Shown here piece by piece: positions 36,730 through 44,448 of a stretch of 64,000 nt of DNA. Source of the stretch: Micromonospora olivasterospora (GTDB lineage: Bacteria > Actinomycetota > Actinomycetes > Mycobacteriales > Micromonosporaceae); NCBI RefSeq assembly GCF_007830265.1, contig NZ_VLKE01000001.1:4526001-4590000 (forward strand), written 5' to 3'. How positions within the stretch are numbered: the first letter of the stretch is position 1; each line of letters begins with the position of its first letter. The notes below the pieces were generated by a model, which saw only the letters and a list, made by a program, of their open reading frames with translations, was not told the origin of the DNA and did not search any database. A program made the position numbers and the translations under genes.

Positions 36730-38205
36730 ATGACCAGCGCCCCCGCCGTCCGCGCCGACGCGCCGGCCCGCCCGGCGAACCGGCTACCCTCGTTGACCGG
36801 GCTGCGCTGGGTCGCGGCCCTGCTGGTCTTCGGCTACCACGTCGGCACGATGCGGGTCGTCGCCGAGCCCGAGCACCAGGCCGTCGTCGACTGGGCGTTC
36901 ACCCTCGGCCTGTCCGGGGTGGAGTTCTTCTTCATCCTCAGCGGCTTCGTGCTGGTCTGGTCGGCCCGGGACGGGGAGCGCCGACGGGACTTCTGGCGCC
37001 GCCGGCTCGCCAAGGTCTACCCCAACCACCTGCTGATGTGGGCGGTGGTGCTGTTGACCGGGGTCTGGCTGTTCGCCGAGCCGGTGAACGTCCGCGCCGC
37101 CGTGGAGAACCTGCTGCTCGTCCAGGCCTGGGACCCGACCCCGGGGTACTTCTACAGCGTCAACTCGGTGAGCTGGTCGCTCTCCTGCGAGCTGTTCTTC
37201 TACCTCTGCCTGCCGTTCGCGTTGCCGCTGGTGCGGCGGGCGCGCACCGGGGCGCTGTGGGCGGTGGTCGTCGCGGTGCCCCTGCTGATCCTGGCGCTCT
37301 GGCCCGGCCAGCGCCTGGTGCCGCAGGAGAGCACCTGGTGGTTCACCCAGATCTTCCCGGTCGTGCGCTCGCTGGAGTTCTGGATGGGCGTCGCCGCGGC
37401 CGAGCTGCTGCGCCGGGGCCGCTGGCGGGGCCCCGGGCTCACGGCGGCCAGCCTGATCTTCGCGGCCACCTGGGTCGTCGCCGCCCAGTGGGTCCGCGCC
37501 GAGCTCTGGGCGGCGCTGCTCGCCGCGGCGTACCTGCTGGTCATCACGGCCGCGGCCGACGCGGACGTGCGCGGCGCGCGGACGCCCTGGCGCACCCGCC
37601 CGATGGTCTGGCTCGGCGAGGTCTCCTTCGCCTTCTACCTGGTGCACGTCTTCGTCATGATCACCGTCCTGCGGCTCGCCGGCCGGCTCGGCGCGGGCCT
37701 GCCCGGCTGGTGGGGGCCGCTGGCCGCGGTCGGGTTCCTGCTGGTGAACCTGGGGCTGGCCGCGCTGCTGCACCGCTTCGTCGAGGTGCCCCTGACCCGC
37801 CGGCTCGGCCGGCCCCGGCGGCCCCGGCCCCCGAGCGCCGGGCCCGCGGGCCCGCCGTCGCGCCGCCGCCGGTCCCGCGCCCGCGCGAGCGCCCCCGCGA
37901 GTACGTCGCCCTCCCGGAGCGCTGACCGCCCCCGTCCCGCCGAGCGTCCACGCGTGCCGGCCCACCGACCGTCGGTGCTGTGGAGCTGCCCCGTCTGTGC
38001 GCCCGGAGACGGTTCGGCGCCCGGACGGTGCCCCCGGGGGCTGCGCCGGCCCGCCGCTGCGCCCGGGCGCTGCCCCGCTTGTGCGGGCAGCTCCATATGC
38101 GGCCGAGGTGGCCCGTCCGGGGTTGGACTGACAACCGTCGAGCCGCGACGGGCGGGACACGCCGACGCGCCCGGCGTCCGTGCGCCGCACGGTCGGCGAC
38201 GGTAG
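36730..38205 (+). CDS. Acyltransferase 3 family membrane protein, C-terminal end uncertain
   Basis: O-acyltransferase of the OafA/NodX type, with about ten membrane helices. LTGLRWVAALLVFGYHVG holds the conserved Arg and His, GVEFFFILSGFVLVW follows, then WRRRLAKVYPNHL and the C-terminal WLGEVSFAFYLVHVFVM. It would acylate an extracytoplasmic glycan. After VEVPLTRRLGRP the frame becomes Pro/Arg/Ser-rich and runs to 38205; a one-base shift at about 37790-37850 gives a stop at 37925 after ERPREYVALPER, in keeping with other missing bases here. The true protein is then about 398 residues. Confidence 0.85.
   Translation: MTSAPAVRADAPARPANRLPSLTGLRWVAALLVFGYHVGTMRVVAEPEHQAVVDWAFTLGLSGVEFFFILSGFVLVWSARDGERRRDFWRRRLAKVYPNHLLMWAVVLLTGVWLFAEPVNVRAAVENLLLVQAWDPTPGYFYSVNSVSWSLSCELFFYLCLPFALPLVRRARTGALWAVVVAVPLLILALWPGQRLVPQESTWWFTQIFPVVRSLEFWMGVAAAELLRRGRWRGPGLTAASLIFAATWVVAAQWVRAELWAALLAAAYLLVITAAADADVRGARTPWRTRPMVWLGEVSFAFYLVHVFVMITVLRLAGRLGAGLPGWWGPLAAVGFLLVNLGLAALLHRFVEVPLTRRLGRPRRPRPPSAGPAGPPSRRRRSRARASAPASTSPSRSADRPRPAERPRVPAHRPSVLWSCPVCAPGDGSAPGRCPRGLRRPAAAPGRCPACAGSSICGRGGPSGVGLTTVEPRRAGHADAPGVRAPHGRRR
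37963..37977. terminator. Short inverted repeat after the acyltransferase gene
   Basis: CACCGAC (37963-37969) and GTCGGTG (37971-37977) are perfect 7-bp arms around one base, directly after the probable acyltransferase stop at 37925. Possible weak terminator. Confidence 0.35.
37981..38095. ncRNA. Candidate structured RNA closed by an 11-bp stem
   Basis: TGGAGCTGCCC (37981-37991) pairs perfectly with GGGCAGCTCCA (38085-38095). The ~93 bases between them contain further self-complementary stretches: CCGTCT with AGACGG, the palindrome GCCCCCGGGGGC and the palindrome GCGCCCGGGCGC. This could be a branched RNA, a terminator complex, or an artefact of GC-rich sequence. It precedes the membrane-protein gene at 38215. 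Strand is not determinable. Confidence 0.35.
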
Positions 38206-38208
38206 CGT
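38203..38208 (+). promoter_or_regulatory. -10 element for a leaderless transcript
   Basis: TAGCGT ends 6 bases before the GTG at 38215, and there is no ribosome site, the typical layout of an actinomycete leaderless gene. Confidence 0.4.
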
Positions 38209-38214
38209 GGACGG

Positions 38215-38642
38215 GTGCTGCCCGACTCGCCGAGCTGTCCTCTGTGGTGGGTCGCGCGCTGGGCCGCCCGGATGCTGGCCAGCCTCGCGGTCGCCGTCGC
38301 CTTCTCGCTCGGGGCCGGATCGCTGCCGTTCGACGCGGTGGCCCCGTCGCCGCCCCCGTCGCCGCCCCCGCGTCCGCCGCGGCCTGGTCCCCGGCCGCCG
38401 GCCTCCCCGTCGCCGCCGTCAGCGTCGCGGAGCGCGTCGCCGCCGTCGGTCACCCCAGCGTCGGCGACCGGCCCGCCGGCCCGGCGACGGCGAGCACCGA
38501 CCCCGGTGTCGCACTGCCGGCCGAGGCGCTCCCGCCGCCGAGCCGCGCCGGGCATGCCGTGACCCGGGCGACCGCGCCCGGCCGGGTGCCGCGCGGGCTC
38601 GCCCCCGCCGCGTCCGGTCCCCGCGCGCCCCCGCGCGCCTGA
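38215..38642 (+). CDS. Small hypothetical membrane or secreted protein, frame probably interrupted
   Basis: GTG 38215 begins MLPDSPSCPLWWVARW and then a hydrophobic helix MLASLAVAVAFSLGAGSL, a signal anchor or signal peptide. As read, the frame ends at 38562 with an unlikely Pro/Arg-rich tail. From about 38335-38370 the adjacent frame has much better third-position GC and gives AAGLPVAAVSVAERVAAV and HAVTRATAPGRVPRGL, ending at 38642; this fits one missing base in the CCGCCCCCG run. No family recognised. The flanking genes are also surface-related. Confidence 0.4.
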
Positions 38643-38784
38643 CGCCCCGCGGGCGGAGCCCGCGCCCACCACGCTCCAGCAGCACCCGTTTCCCGCGCCG
38701 GCCCGGCCTTCGGCCGGGTCGCCGGGCCACCCGGTCCGGCGGCGCGGAACCCGCTACCGCATCCATCCCCCGTGAGGTGCCGCG

Positions 38785-39546
38785 ATGGACATCGTCCTCT
38801 ACCAGTTCCTGATCGAGGTGCCGCAGGCCGCCGCCATCTGGTTGGTTCTGCTCGCGTTGGCGCTGACCGTGCTCACCGTCCTGGTCGCCCGCCCGCATCG
38901 GGACCGGCCGGCGGAGGACCTCGTCCCGTCCGCCGCCGACCTCGCCGCCGCCGAGGAGCGCGCCGACCTGCGCCGGTACGCCGAGGAGGTGGCGGTGGCC
39001 GCCGCCGGGGCCGCCCGGACCGCCCGCCGCCGCCGTGACGCGTGGCTCGCCGCCCAGGAGGCCGTCGAGCGGGCCTGGCAGGCGTACGACGCGGCGGAGA
39101 CCGTCGCCCGCCGGTTCGCGGGCGCGGGCGCCCTGCCCACGCCGCGCACCCCCCGCACCCCCGCCGAGTACGCGGCCCGCGAGCGCTGGCTGCACCATGC
39201 CGCCACGGCCGCCCACGTGCGGGGCGAGCTGTCGATCGGGCAACTCTGCGACGTCTTCGCCGGACGCGGTTGCTGGGATCCTCGACGGCACCCGGTCGAG
39301 CAGGAGGTCCTGCTGGCCCGTGCCGTACGGGACGGCAGGCGGGCCGGTTACCTGGCGGCGGCAGACCGGGAGCGGGCCGCCTGGCGCGACGCCGAGCTGG
39401 CCGCCGAGGCCGCCCGGGTGCTGGCGGCGGAGGCGTCCACCGCGGCCGAGCGGGCGCGTCCCGCCCCGGAGTTCGCCGCCCCTGCGGCGGCTGCGGCCCG
39501 GCGACCCGCCCGGGCGGCGTGGTGGCGGCCGGCCCGCGTCGGCTGA
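38785..39546 (+). CDS. Hypothetical single-pass membrane protein with helical cytoplasmic domain
   Basis: 253 residues from ATG 38785 (GAGG 7 bases upstream). One N-terminal membrane helix (AAAIWLVLLALALTVLTVLV) is followed by a long Ala/Arg/Glu-rich helical region (AAAEERADLRRYAEEVAVAA, then AWLAAQEAVERAWQAY) likely to form coiled coils, and a C-terminal Ala-rich helix. A short stretch, LSIGQLCDVFAGRGCWDPRRH, is the only non-helical conserved-looking part. No family recognised; a scaffold or structural role is possible but unproven. Confidence 0.7.
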   Translation: MDIVLYQFLIEVPQAAAIWLVLLALALTVLTVLVARPHRDRPAEDLVPSAADLAAAEERADLRRYAEEVAVAAAGAARTARRRRDAWLAAQEAVERAWQAYDAAETVARRFAGAGALPTPRTPRTPAEYAARERWLHHAATAAHVRGELSIGQLCDVFAGRGCWDPRRHPVEQEVLLARAVRDGRRAGYLAAADRERAAWRDAELAAEAARVLAAEASTAAERARPAPEFAAPAAAAARRPARAAWWRPARVG

Positions 39547-39796
39547 CCCGCCCCCCCCTGCCCGCTCCCTGGGCCGAGCGGCCGATTCGCCGCGTGAGCC
39601 CGGTCACGTCGCCCCGGAAACGGGCGCCGGGCACCATTCGGTGCGCCCGCCGACCGCAATTCCCCGACGATCGGTACCGGTTGTCCGATTATCGACCGTC
39701 GGCGTCGGAATGGCTGCCTATCCCATTGAGTCACGTCAGTTCCCAGATGTGCCGCAAAAAAGTCGGCCGGCAAATGTTTAAGCAGGTGGGGTGGGG
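39547..39796. other. Less GC-rich intergenic DNA before the riboswitch promoter
   Basis: No gene seen. The stretch around 39650-39780 has an A-run (CAAAAAAG near 39754) and lower GC than any neighbour, consistent with a regulatory upstream region for the peptidase gene. Confidence 0.5.
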
Positions 39797-39825
39797 TTGG
39801 CAGGCCAGCGACCGGCCAGTAGTGT
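39797..39825 (+). promoter_or_regulatory. Promoter of the riboswitch-peptidase transcript
   Basis: TTGGCA (39797-39802) and TAGTGT (39820-39825) are spaced by 17 bases, a good housekeeping-sigma promoter. Transcription would start near 39832, just before the riboswitch. Confidence 0.65.
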
Positions 39826-39860
39826 CGGCCCGTCCGGCGCGGTAACCGATCGCAAGAGGC

Positions 39861-39998
39861 GACGCCGCGCCGACCCGCTCAATCGTGATCATCACGAACC
39901 GGGGACCCAGTGCACGTGTGGGGTGAATCCACGGGCCGCGGCCCGTGGTAGGGCGATCTTCCCGCCCGAATCCGTCAGCTAACCCGGTCGGCGGTGTC
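39861..39998 (+). ncRNA. ydaO/yuaA-type cyclic di-AMP riboswitch
   Basis: The conserved blocks of the ydaO aptamer are present in order: CGGGGACCC, GGGGTGAATCC (39926-39936 region), GTAGGGCGA, and CCCGAATCCGTCAGCTAACC (39963-39985 region). The closing helix pairs 39861-39868 with 39991-39998 and 39871-39874 with 39987-39990. In actinomycetes this class controls cell-wall hydrolase and resuscitation-factor genes, switching them off when c-di-AMP binds. It leads into the secreted peptidase gene at 40064. Confidence 0.85.
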
Positions 39999-40063
39999 GG
40001 AAGGAGTTCCATCCTCGTGCAGCACCATCACACCTCCTGGTTGTCCGTCCCGTGGAGGAACGC

Positions 40064-40906
40064 GTGAACGACAACCTGAAGCGGCAGCTGCGCCGTCTCG
40101 CCACCGAGCGGCCGTACCAGTTCGTCGCCGGCTCGGCCGCGGCGCTCGTGCTGGCCTCCGGCACCGGGGCCCTGCTCGCCAACGGCGACGACGCCGCCGC
40201 CCCCCGGCAGACCACGACGGCCGTCGCCGAGATCGCCCCCCGCCTCGACGACACGGCGACCCGGAGCCAGGCACGGGCCGCGGCCGAGGTGGCGCCCAGC
40301 GCCTCGCCGAGCGCCACCTCGGCCGCGCCGAACCCGGACCTGACTGCCGCGGCGGCCCCCAAGCCGACCGCGTCGAAGCCGGCCGCCCCGAAGCCGCCGT
40401 CGTCCAAGGTCCTCGACTACGACTACCAGGCGCAGACGACCTACTACAACTGCGGTCCCGCCGCCGTGCGCAACGCGCTCTCGGCCACCGGCATCGACAG
40501 CGACCAGGGCACGTTGGGCGCCAAGCTCGGCACCACCGAGATGGGCACCAACTCGGCCGAGGACACCACCCGGGTGCTCAACCAGATGGTCAAGGGCAAC
40601 CCGTACAAGACCCGGATGATCCCGGGCAACGCCGCCACCCCGGCGCAGATGGACCAGCTCCAGTCCGACGTGGTCAACGCGATCTCGGCCGGGCGGGGCG
40701 TCGTGGTGAACATCGCCGGCGACGCCACCGACGTCGACGGGGGCTGGCACTCGTTCCCCGGCGGCCACTACATCGCCGTCGTCGGGTACGAGGACCAGGG
40801 CCGCACGGTGAAGATCGCCGACTCGGCCAACCCGGCCGTGCCGTCGTACTGGATCAGCACGATCGCCCTGGCGAACTGGGCCGCCACCCGCGGCTACTCG
40901 GCCTGA
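40064..40906 (+). CDS. Secreted C39-like/papain-like cysteine peptidase
   Basis: 280 residues; GTG 40064 was chosen over 40052 because GGAGGA lies 5 bases before it. A signal sequence (VAGSAAALVLASGTGALLA, residues ~24-42) is followed by an Ala/Pro/Lys/Ser-rich linker (to about 115) and a peptidase domain. The catalytic Cys is in TYYNCGPAAVRNAL near residue 130, the His in GGHYIAVVGYED near 236 and a following Asp in KIADSANP near 253. It probably acts outside the cell on wall or protein substrates. A c-di-AMP riboswitch in its leader links it to wall homeostasis. Confidence 0.85.
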   Translation: MNDNLKRQLRRLATERPYQFVAGSAAALVLASGTGALLANGDDAAAPRQTTTAVAEIAPRLDDTATRSQARAAAEVAPSASPSATSAAPNPDLTAAAAPKPTASKPAAPKPPSSKVLDYDYQAQTTYYNCGPAAVRNALSATGIDSDQGTLGAKLGTTEMGTNSAEDTTRVLNQMVKGNPYKTRMIPGNAATPAQMDQLQSDVVNAISAGRGVVVNIAGDATDVDGGWHSFPGGHYIAVVGYEDQGRTVKIADSANPAVPSYWISTIALANWAATRGYSA

Positions 40907-42770
40907 CACCCTCCTCCCCACACCGGGCGCCGGCTCCCCCGAGCCGGCGCCCGGTGTCGTCTCCCGGTCCGGGCCCTCGCCCCCGACGACCCGGCGGTGG
41001 ACGCCGGGCTGCGCCGCGAGGACGGCCGGTGGCGGCTGAGGGCGCCGGGTCAGGCCGTCGGGGACAGGGGGAGCCCTCGTGGGCGACGGACTCGGCGGCA
41101 CGCGGCGCGGGCGCCGCGTTCCGCTCGCCCGGCTCCAGCTCCCGCCGGGCCGCCGCGAGGAACGCCTCGGCGTACGCCTCGGCCGGGAAGTCGCCCAGGT
41201 ACCGGGCCCGCGTCGTCCACCGGGCCGCCGCCGCCGGGTCGGTGTCCAGCAGCCGCCCGAGCACCTCGTCGAGGTTGCCCGCGTCCCGGTGCAGCACGTA
41301 GCCCGCCCCGGCCAGCGGGAACCGCTCGACGAACCGGTCGCCGTCGCCGCCCATGTCCGTCACCGCGTACGGCTTGGCGGAGTAGAGGTAGTCGGAGATC
41401 ACCCCGGACACGTCCGAGACGAGCGCGTCGGAGCGGTTGACGCAGTCGACCAGGGACAACCCCCGGCTGGCCGCCGCGCCCCAGACGTGCTGGCGGCCGG
41501 TCCGCGCGTGGTCGGCGGCGAGCAGCTCCTCCAGCCGGGCGAGCTGCCGGGCCGACGCCGGGTTCTGCGAGGTGTACGGGTGGGCGCGCAGGATCACCGT
41601 GGCGCCCCGGGCCAGCAGCCCCCGGACGATCGTCTCGCCGACCGGCAGCGAGCAGTAGTTCGCGTCGGCGTGGTGCCCGGTCCACGTCGGGGTGTACAGC
41701 ACGATCGGGTTCGGCAGGCCGGTGGCGGGCGTCGGGCGTACCTCGATCGACTCGACCTGGGGGCGGCCGACCACGACGAACTTCTCGGCCGGGATCTCCA
41801 CGCCGGCGCGGGCGTACCGGTCGACGGCGGCCGGGCCGGCCACGAAGATCCGGTCGAAGACCGCCGAGACCGGGTTGGCGCTCGGCGCCTTGTCGCTGTC
41901 GCCGTGGTGGATCTGGATGTGGGTGAGCTGGGAGAACCGGATGCAGTGGCTGTTCTTCGCCCCGTGGTTGACGTAGAACGCCACCTTCAGGCTCGGCACC
42001 AGCGCCTCGTCCATCGACTTGAGGGTCGGGCAGTAGACCACGGGGGCCGTGGTGGCCGCCGCGATCGGGGCGAGGAACTCCGGCTCCCGGACCATCACCA
42101 GGAACGGCCGACCGATCCGCTCCAGGTACGGCAGCCACATGGTGACCTGGTACTCCGAGCCGGGCGGGGCGGAGAAGTGCAGCAGGAACTCCGGCTGGTG
42201 GCGGCGCAGCGCCCGGGTCACCGCCCCGCCACCCGCCGGCGGGCGGAACCGCCGGAGGGCCAGGTTCAGGGCGACCGCCCCGGCGGCGCCGCCGACGAGC
42301 AGGGCCGCCACCAGCGGGACCACGGCGGGCAGCGTGAGCGCGGCGGCCAGGGCGGTGCCGGCGAGCAGCCCCAGCAGGACGTCGCCCAGGCGGGCGGCGA
42401 CCAGCGGGGTCCACGACCGCACCGGCAGGTTGGCCGCCCGGGTCTCCAGGTTGCCGGCCTGCCGCAGCGGGCCGACGAGCAGCACGAGCCCCAGCAGGAC
42501 GAGCGCGGTGACGGCCAGGGCCGGGTCGAACCCGGCGTCGAGCCGGCGGGCGTATCCGACCAGGATGCCGGCGGCGAGCAGCACGGCCTCGGCGGTGCTG
42601 TCGGCCGCCGCCCGGACCCGGCGCTCCCAGCCGGCGGCGGCGAGGGCGGCCACCGCGAGCGCCAGCCCCCAGCCGGTCGCGCCGGTGAGCGCGAGGACGA
42701 GGAACGCCAGCACCGCCAGGCCGGTGGCCGCCGCCCGGGCGGTGAGCTTCCTGACCAGGTCACCACGCAT
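40854..42770 (-). CDS. TagF-like CDP-glycerol/CDP-ribitol glycerophosphotransferase with membrane N-terminus
   Basis: Residues 1-170 contain about five membrane helices (LAVLAFLVLALTGATGWGLA, LVPLVAALLVGG). From ~190 the polymerase domain follows: EFLLHFSAPPGSEYQVTMWL, VAFYVNHGAKNSHCIRF, HIQIHHGDSDKAPSANP, FDRIFVAGPAAVDRYARAG, VLYTPTWTGHH, then ALVSDVSGVISDYLYSAKP. Such enzymes extend teichoic-acid chains with glycerol- or ribitol-phosphate. As read the frame runs to 40854, overlapping the peptidase gene and a terminator. A one-base shift at about 41060-41130 gives a stop at 41050 after GLPLSPTA, which I think is the real end. Confidence 0.85.
   Translation of the reverse strand: MRGDLVRKLTARAAATGLAVLAFLVLALTGATGWGLALAVAALAAAGWERRVRAAADSTAEAVLLAAGILVGYARRLDAGFDPALAVTALVLLGLVLLVGPLRQAGNLETRAANLPVRSWTPLVAARLGDVLLGLLAGTALAAALTLPAVVPLVAALLVGGAAGAVALNLALRRFRPPAGGGAVTRALRRHQPEFLLHFSAPPGSEYQVTMWLPYLERIGRPFLVMVREPEFLAPIAAATTAPVVYCPTLKSMDEALVPSLKVAFYVNHGAKNSHCIRFSQLTHIQIHHGDSDKAPSANPVSAVFDRIFVAGPAAVDRYARAGVEIPAEKFVVVGRPQVESIEVRPTPATGLPNPIVLYTPTWTGHHADANYCSLPVGETIVRGLLARGATVILRAHPYTSQNPASARQLARLEELLAADHARTGRQHVWGAAASRGLSLVDCVNRSDALVSDVSGVISDYLYSAKPYAVTDMGGDGDRFVERFPLAGAGYVLHRDAGNLDEVLGRLLDTDPAAAARWTTRARYLGDFPAEAYAEAFLAAARRELEPGERNAAPAPRAAESVAHEGSPCPRRPDPAPSAATGRPRGAARRPPPGRRGRGPGPGDDTGRRLGGAGARCGEEGVRPSSRGWRPSSPGRSC
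40920..40957. terminator. Strong terminator after the peptidase gene
   Basis: 17-bp perfect stem: 40920-40936 pairs with 40941-40957 around a CCCC loop, 14 bases after the peptidase stop. It falls inside the as-read C-terminal tail of the convergent TagF-like gene, which suggests that gene really ends earlier. Confidence 0.85.
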
Positions 42771-42809
42771 GTCGCTACCCGCTTCTCCCGCCAGAGACCC
42801 GCCAGCGGC

Positions 42810-44306
42810 TCAGCCGGCCGCCGCCGGGGTCGCCGGCTTGCCGGCCTGGCCGGGGATGCCCGCCGCGGGCGCCTCGCCCGGCGCCCGGCGTACGTCGATG
42901 ACCTGGCCGGTGAGCTCCGAGATCAGCACGTCCAGCGACGACTGGGCGACCGTCTCGGCGGCGAGCAGGGTGTGCTCCGGCTCCTCGCCGAACGCCTTGG
43001 TGCGCATCGGGGTGGCGGTGCGCTCCGGGTTGATGCAGTTGACCCGTACGCCGTAGTCGGCCCACTCGTCGGCGAGGGCCTGGGTCAGGTTGACCAGGGC
43101 GGCCTTGGTCGCCGAGTAGAGCGCGTAGCGGGCCCGGCCCCGGGTGTACGAGCTGGAGGTGTACAGCAGCAGCTGACCCTTGGTCTGCTGCAGGTAGGGC
43201 AGGGACTGCCGGGCGATGGTGACCGGGCCCACGAAGTTGACGTTCAGGACCCGGTCCATCGTCTCCTGGTCCATCTCGGTCAGCTCGCCCTTCTCCAGGA
43301 TGCCGGCGGTGACGACCACGTGGTCGATCCGGCCGGTGGCCTCGAAGGCGGATTTCAGCGCGGCCTCGACGTCCTCGGCGCGCTCGACGTGGGTGCCGGT
43401 GGTGGAGCGGCTGAACGGGAAGACCTGCGCGCCGTAGCCGCGGGCCAGCTCGGTCAGCTCGTGGCCGATGCCGTAGCTGCCGCCGAAGACGACGACGGTC
43501 CGGCCGGTCAGCTCCTCGGTGTAGGCGCGCTGGTCGGTGAGCCGGGGCGCCTGCGCGGCGGCGAGCTGGAACAGCTTGTCGGCCAGGTGCACGTCGACCG
43601 GGTGGGTGACCTTGATGTTCTCGTCCGAGCCGTCGATCACCTTGATCGGGGTGCCGGGCAGGTAGCGCAGCACCACGCCGCAGTCGTCGGTGGCGGCGAA
43701 GTCCGGGTCGCCCGCCGCGATCCGGTACGCCTCCCGGATCGTGCCCGAGCGGAACGCCTGCGGGGTCTGGCCGCGGCGCAGGGTGGAGCGCACCGGGATG
43801 TCGGTGATGCAGTCGTTCTCGTCGACCTGGATGATCGTGTCGGCCGACGGGATGGCCACGTCGACGGCCGAGTACGTCCAGAGCGCGTTGACGCACTCGC
43901 GCACGATGCGGGCGCTCACCAGTGGCCGCACGGCGTCGTGGAAGAGGATGTTGACGTCGCCCTCGCCGACGGCGTCCAGGGCGATCCGGGTGGTGGCGTT
44001 ACGGGTGTCGCCGCCCTCGATGACCTTGCTGACCTTGCGGAAGCCGGCCTTGTCGACGATCTGCTGGGCCTCGTCGACGTGCCCGGCGGCCATCAGCACG
44101 ATGATCTCGTCGATCTCGGGCGCCGCCTCGAAGACCGCCAGGGTGTGCTCGATGATCGGCTTGCCGGCGATCTTCAGCAGCTGCTTCGGGATGCCGAGGC
44201 CCAGCCGGGTCCCCGTGCCGCCGGCCAGCACCACCGCCACTGTGCGCGCGGGCCGCCACGGGGTCTCCGGTGCGGCGTCCGGGCCAGTGGTGTGGTCCTG
44301 CGTCAT
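42810..44306 (-). CDS. Bifunctional cytidylyltransferase-SDR reductase (Bcs1/TarIJ-like, CDP-ribitol type)
   Basis: 498 residues. N-terminal ~235: IspD/TarI-like cytidylyltransferase, with VAVVLAGGTGTRLGLGIPKQ, EGGDTRNATTRIALDAV, NILFHDAVRPLVS and DVAIPSADTIIQVDEN. C-terminal ~265-480: short-chain reductase, with TVVVFGGSYGIGHELTELA, VVTAGILEKGEL and the catalytic YALYSATKAALVNLTQALA. The same order is found in Haemophilus influenzae Bcs1, which makes CDP-ribitol from ribulose-5-phosphate. By analogy it supplies the activated alditol for the TagF-like enzymes. ATG 44306 has GAGG 8 bases upstream. The final residues are Ala/Pro-rich. Confidence 0.85.
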   Translation of the reverse strand: MTQDHTTGPDAAPETPWRPARTVAVVLAGGTGTRLGLGIPKQLLKIAGKPIIEHTLAVFEAAPEIDEIIVLMAAGHVDEAQQIVDKAGFRKVSKVIEGGDTRNATTRIALDAVGEGDVNILFHDAVRPLVSARIVRECVNALWTYSAVDVAIPSADTIIQVDENDCITDIPVRSTLRRGQTPQAFRSGTIREAYRIAAGDPDFAATDDCGVVLRYLPGTPIKVIDGSDENIKVTHPVDVHLADKLFQLAAAQAPRLTDQRAYTEELTGRTVVVFGGSYGIGHELTELARGYGAQVFPFSRSTTGTHVERAEDVEAALKSAFEATGRIDHVVVTAGILEKGELTEMDQETMDRVLNVNFVGPVTIARQSLPYLQQTKGQLLLYTSSSYTRGRARYALYSATKAALVNLTQALADEWADYGVRVNCINPERTATPMRTKAFGEEPEHTLLAAETVAQSSLDVLISELTGQVIDVRRAPGEAPAAGIPGQAGKPATPAAAG

Positions 44307-44448
44307 TGCCGATCCTCACTTCCAGGGATGCTCAACGGTGGGTTACGGCCGCTCGACGGCCCGGTGAACGATAACGCGTGTACCGCGCCGCCCCCAGGGA
44401 CGACGCGGTGGCTCGACATCCGCACGAAACCGTACGGTTGACGCGACC

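Noticed and set aside
37979..38098. A possible zinc-ribbon tail (CPVC...CPAC) at the as-read acyltransferase C-terminus
   Set aside because: The tail probably lies beyond the true stop at 37925 and overlaps a self-complementary region; acyltransferase 3 proteins do not carry such a domain. The Cys pairs look like chance.
41079..44441. A very long plus-strand open frame opposite the TagF-like and Bcs1-like genes
   Set aside because: It is the antisense of two well-supported minus-strand genes; GC-rich actinomycete genes commonly leave long stop-free antisense frames. Composition (Arg, Gly, Pro, His) is non-coding in character.
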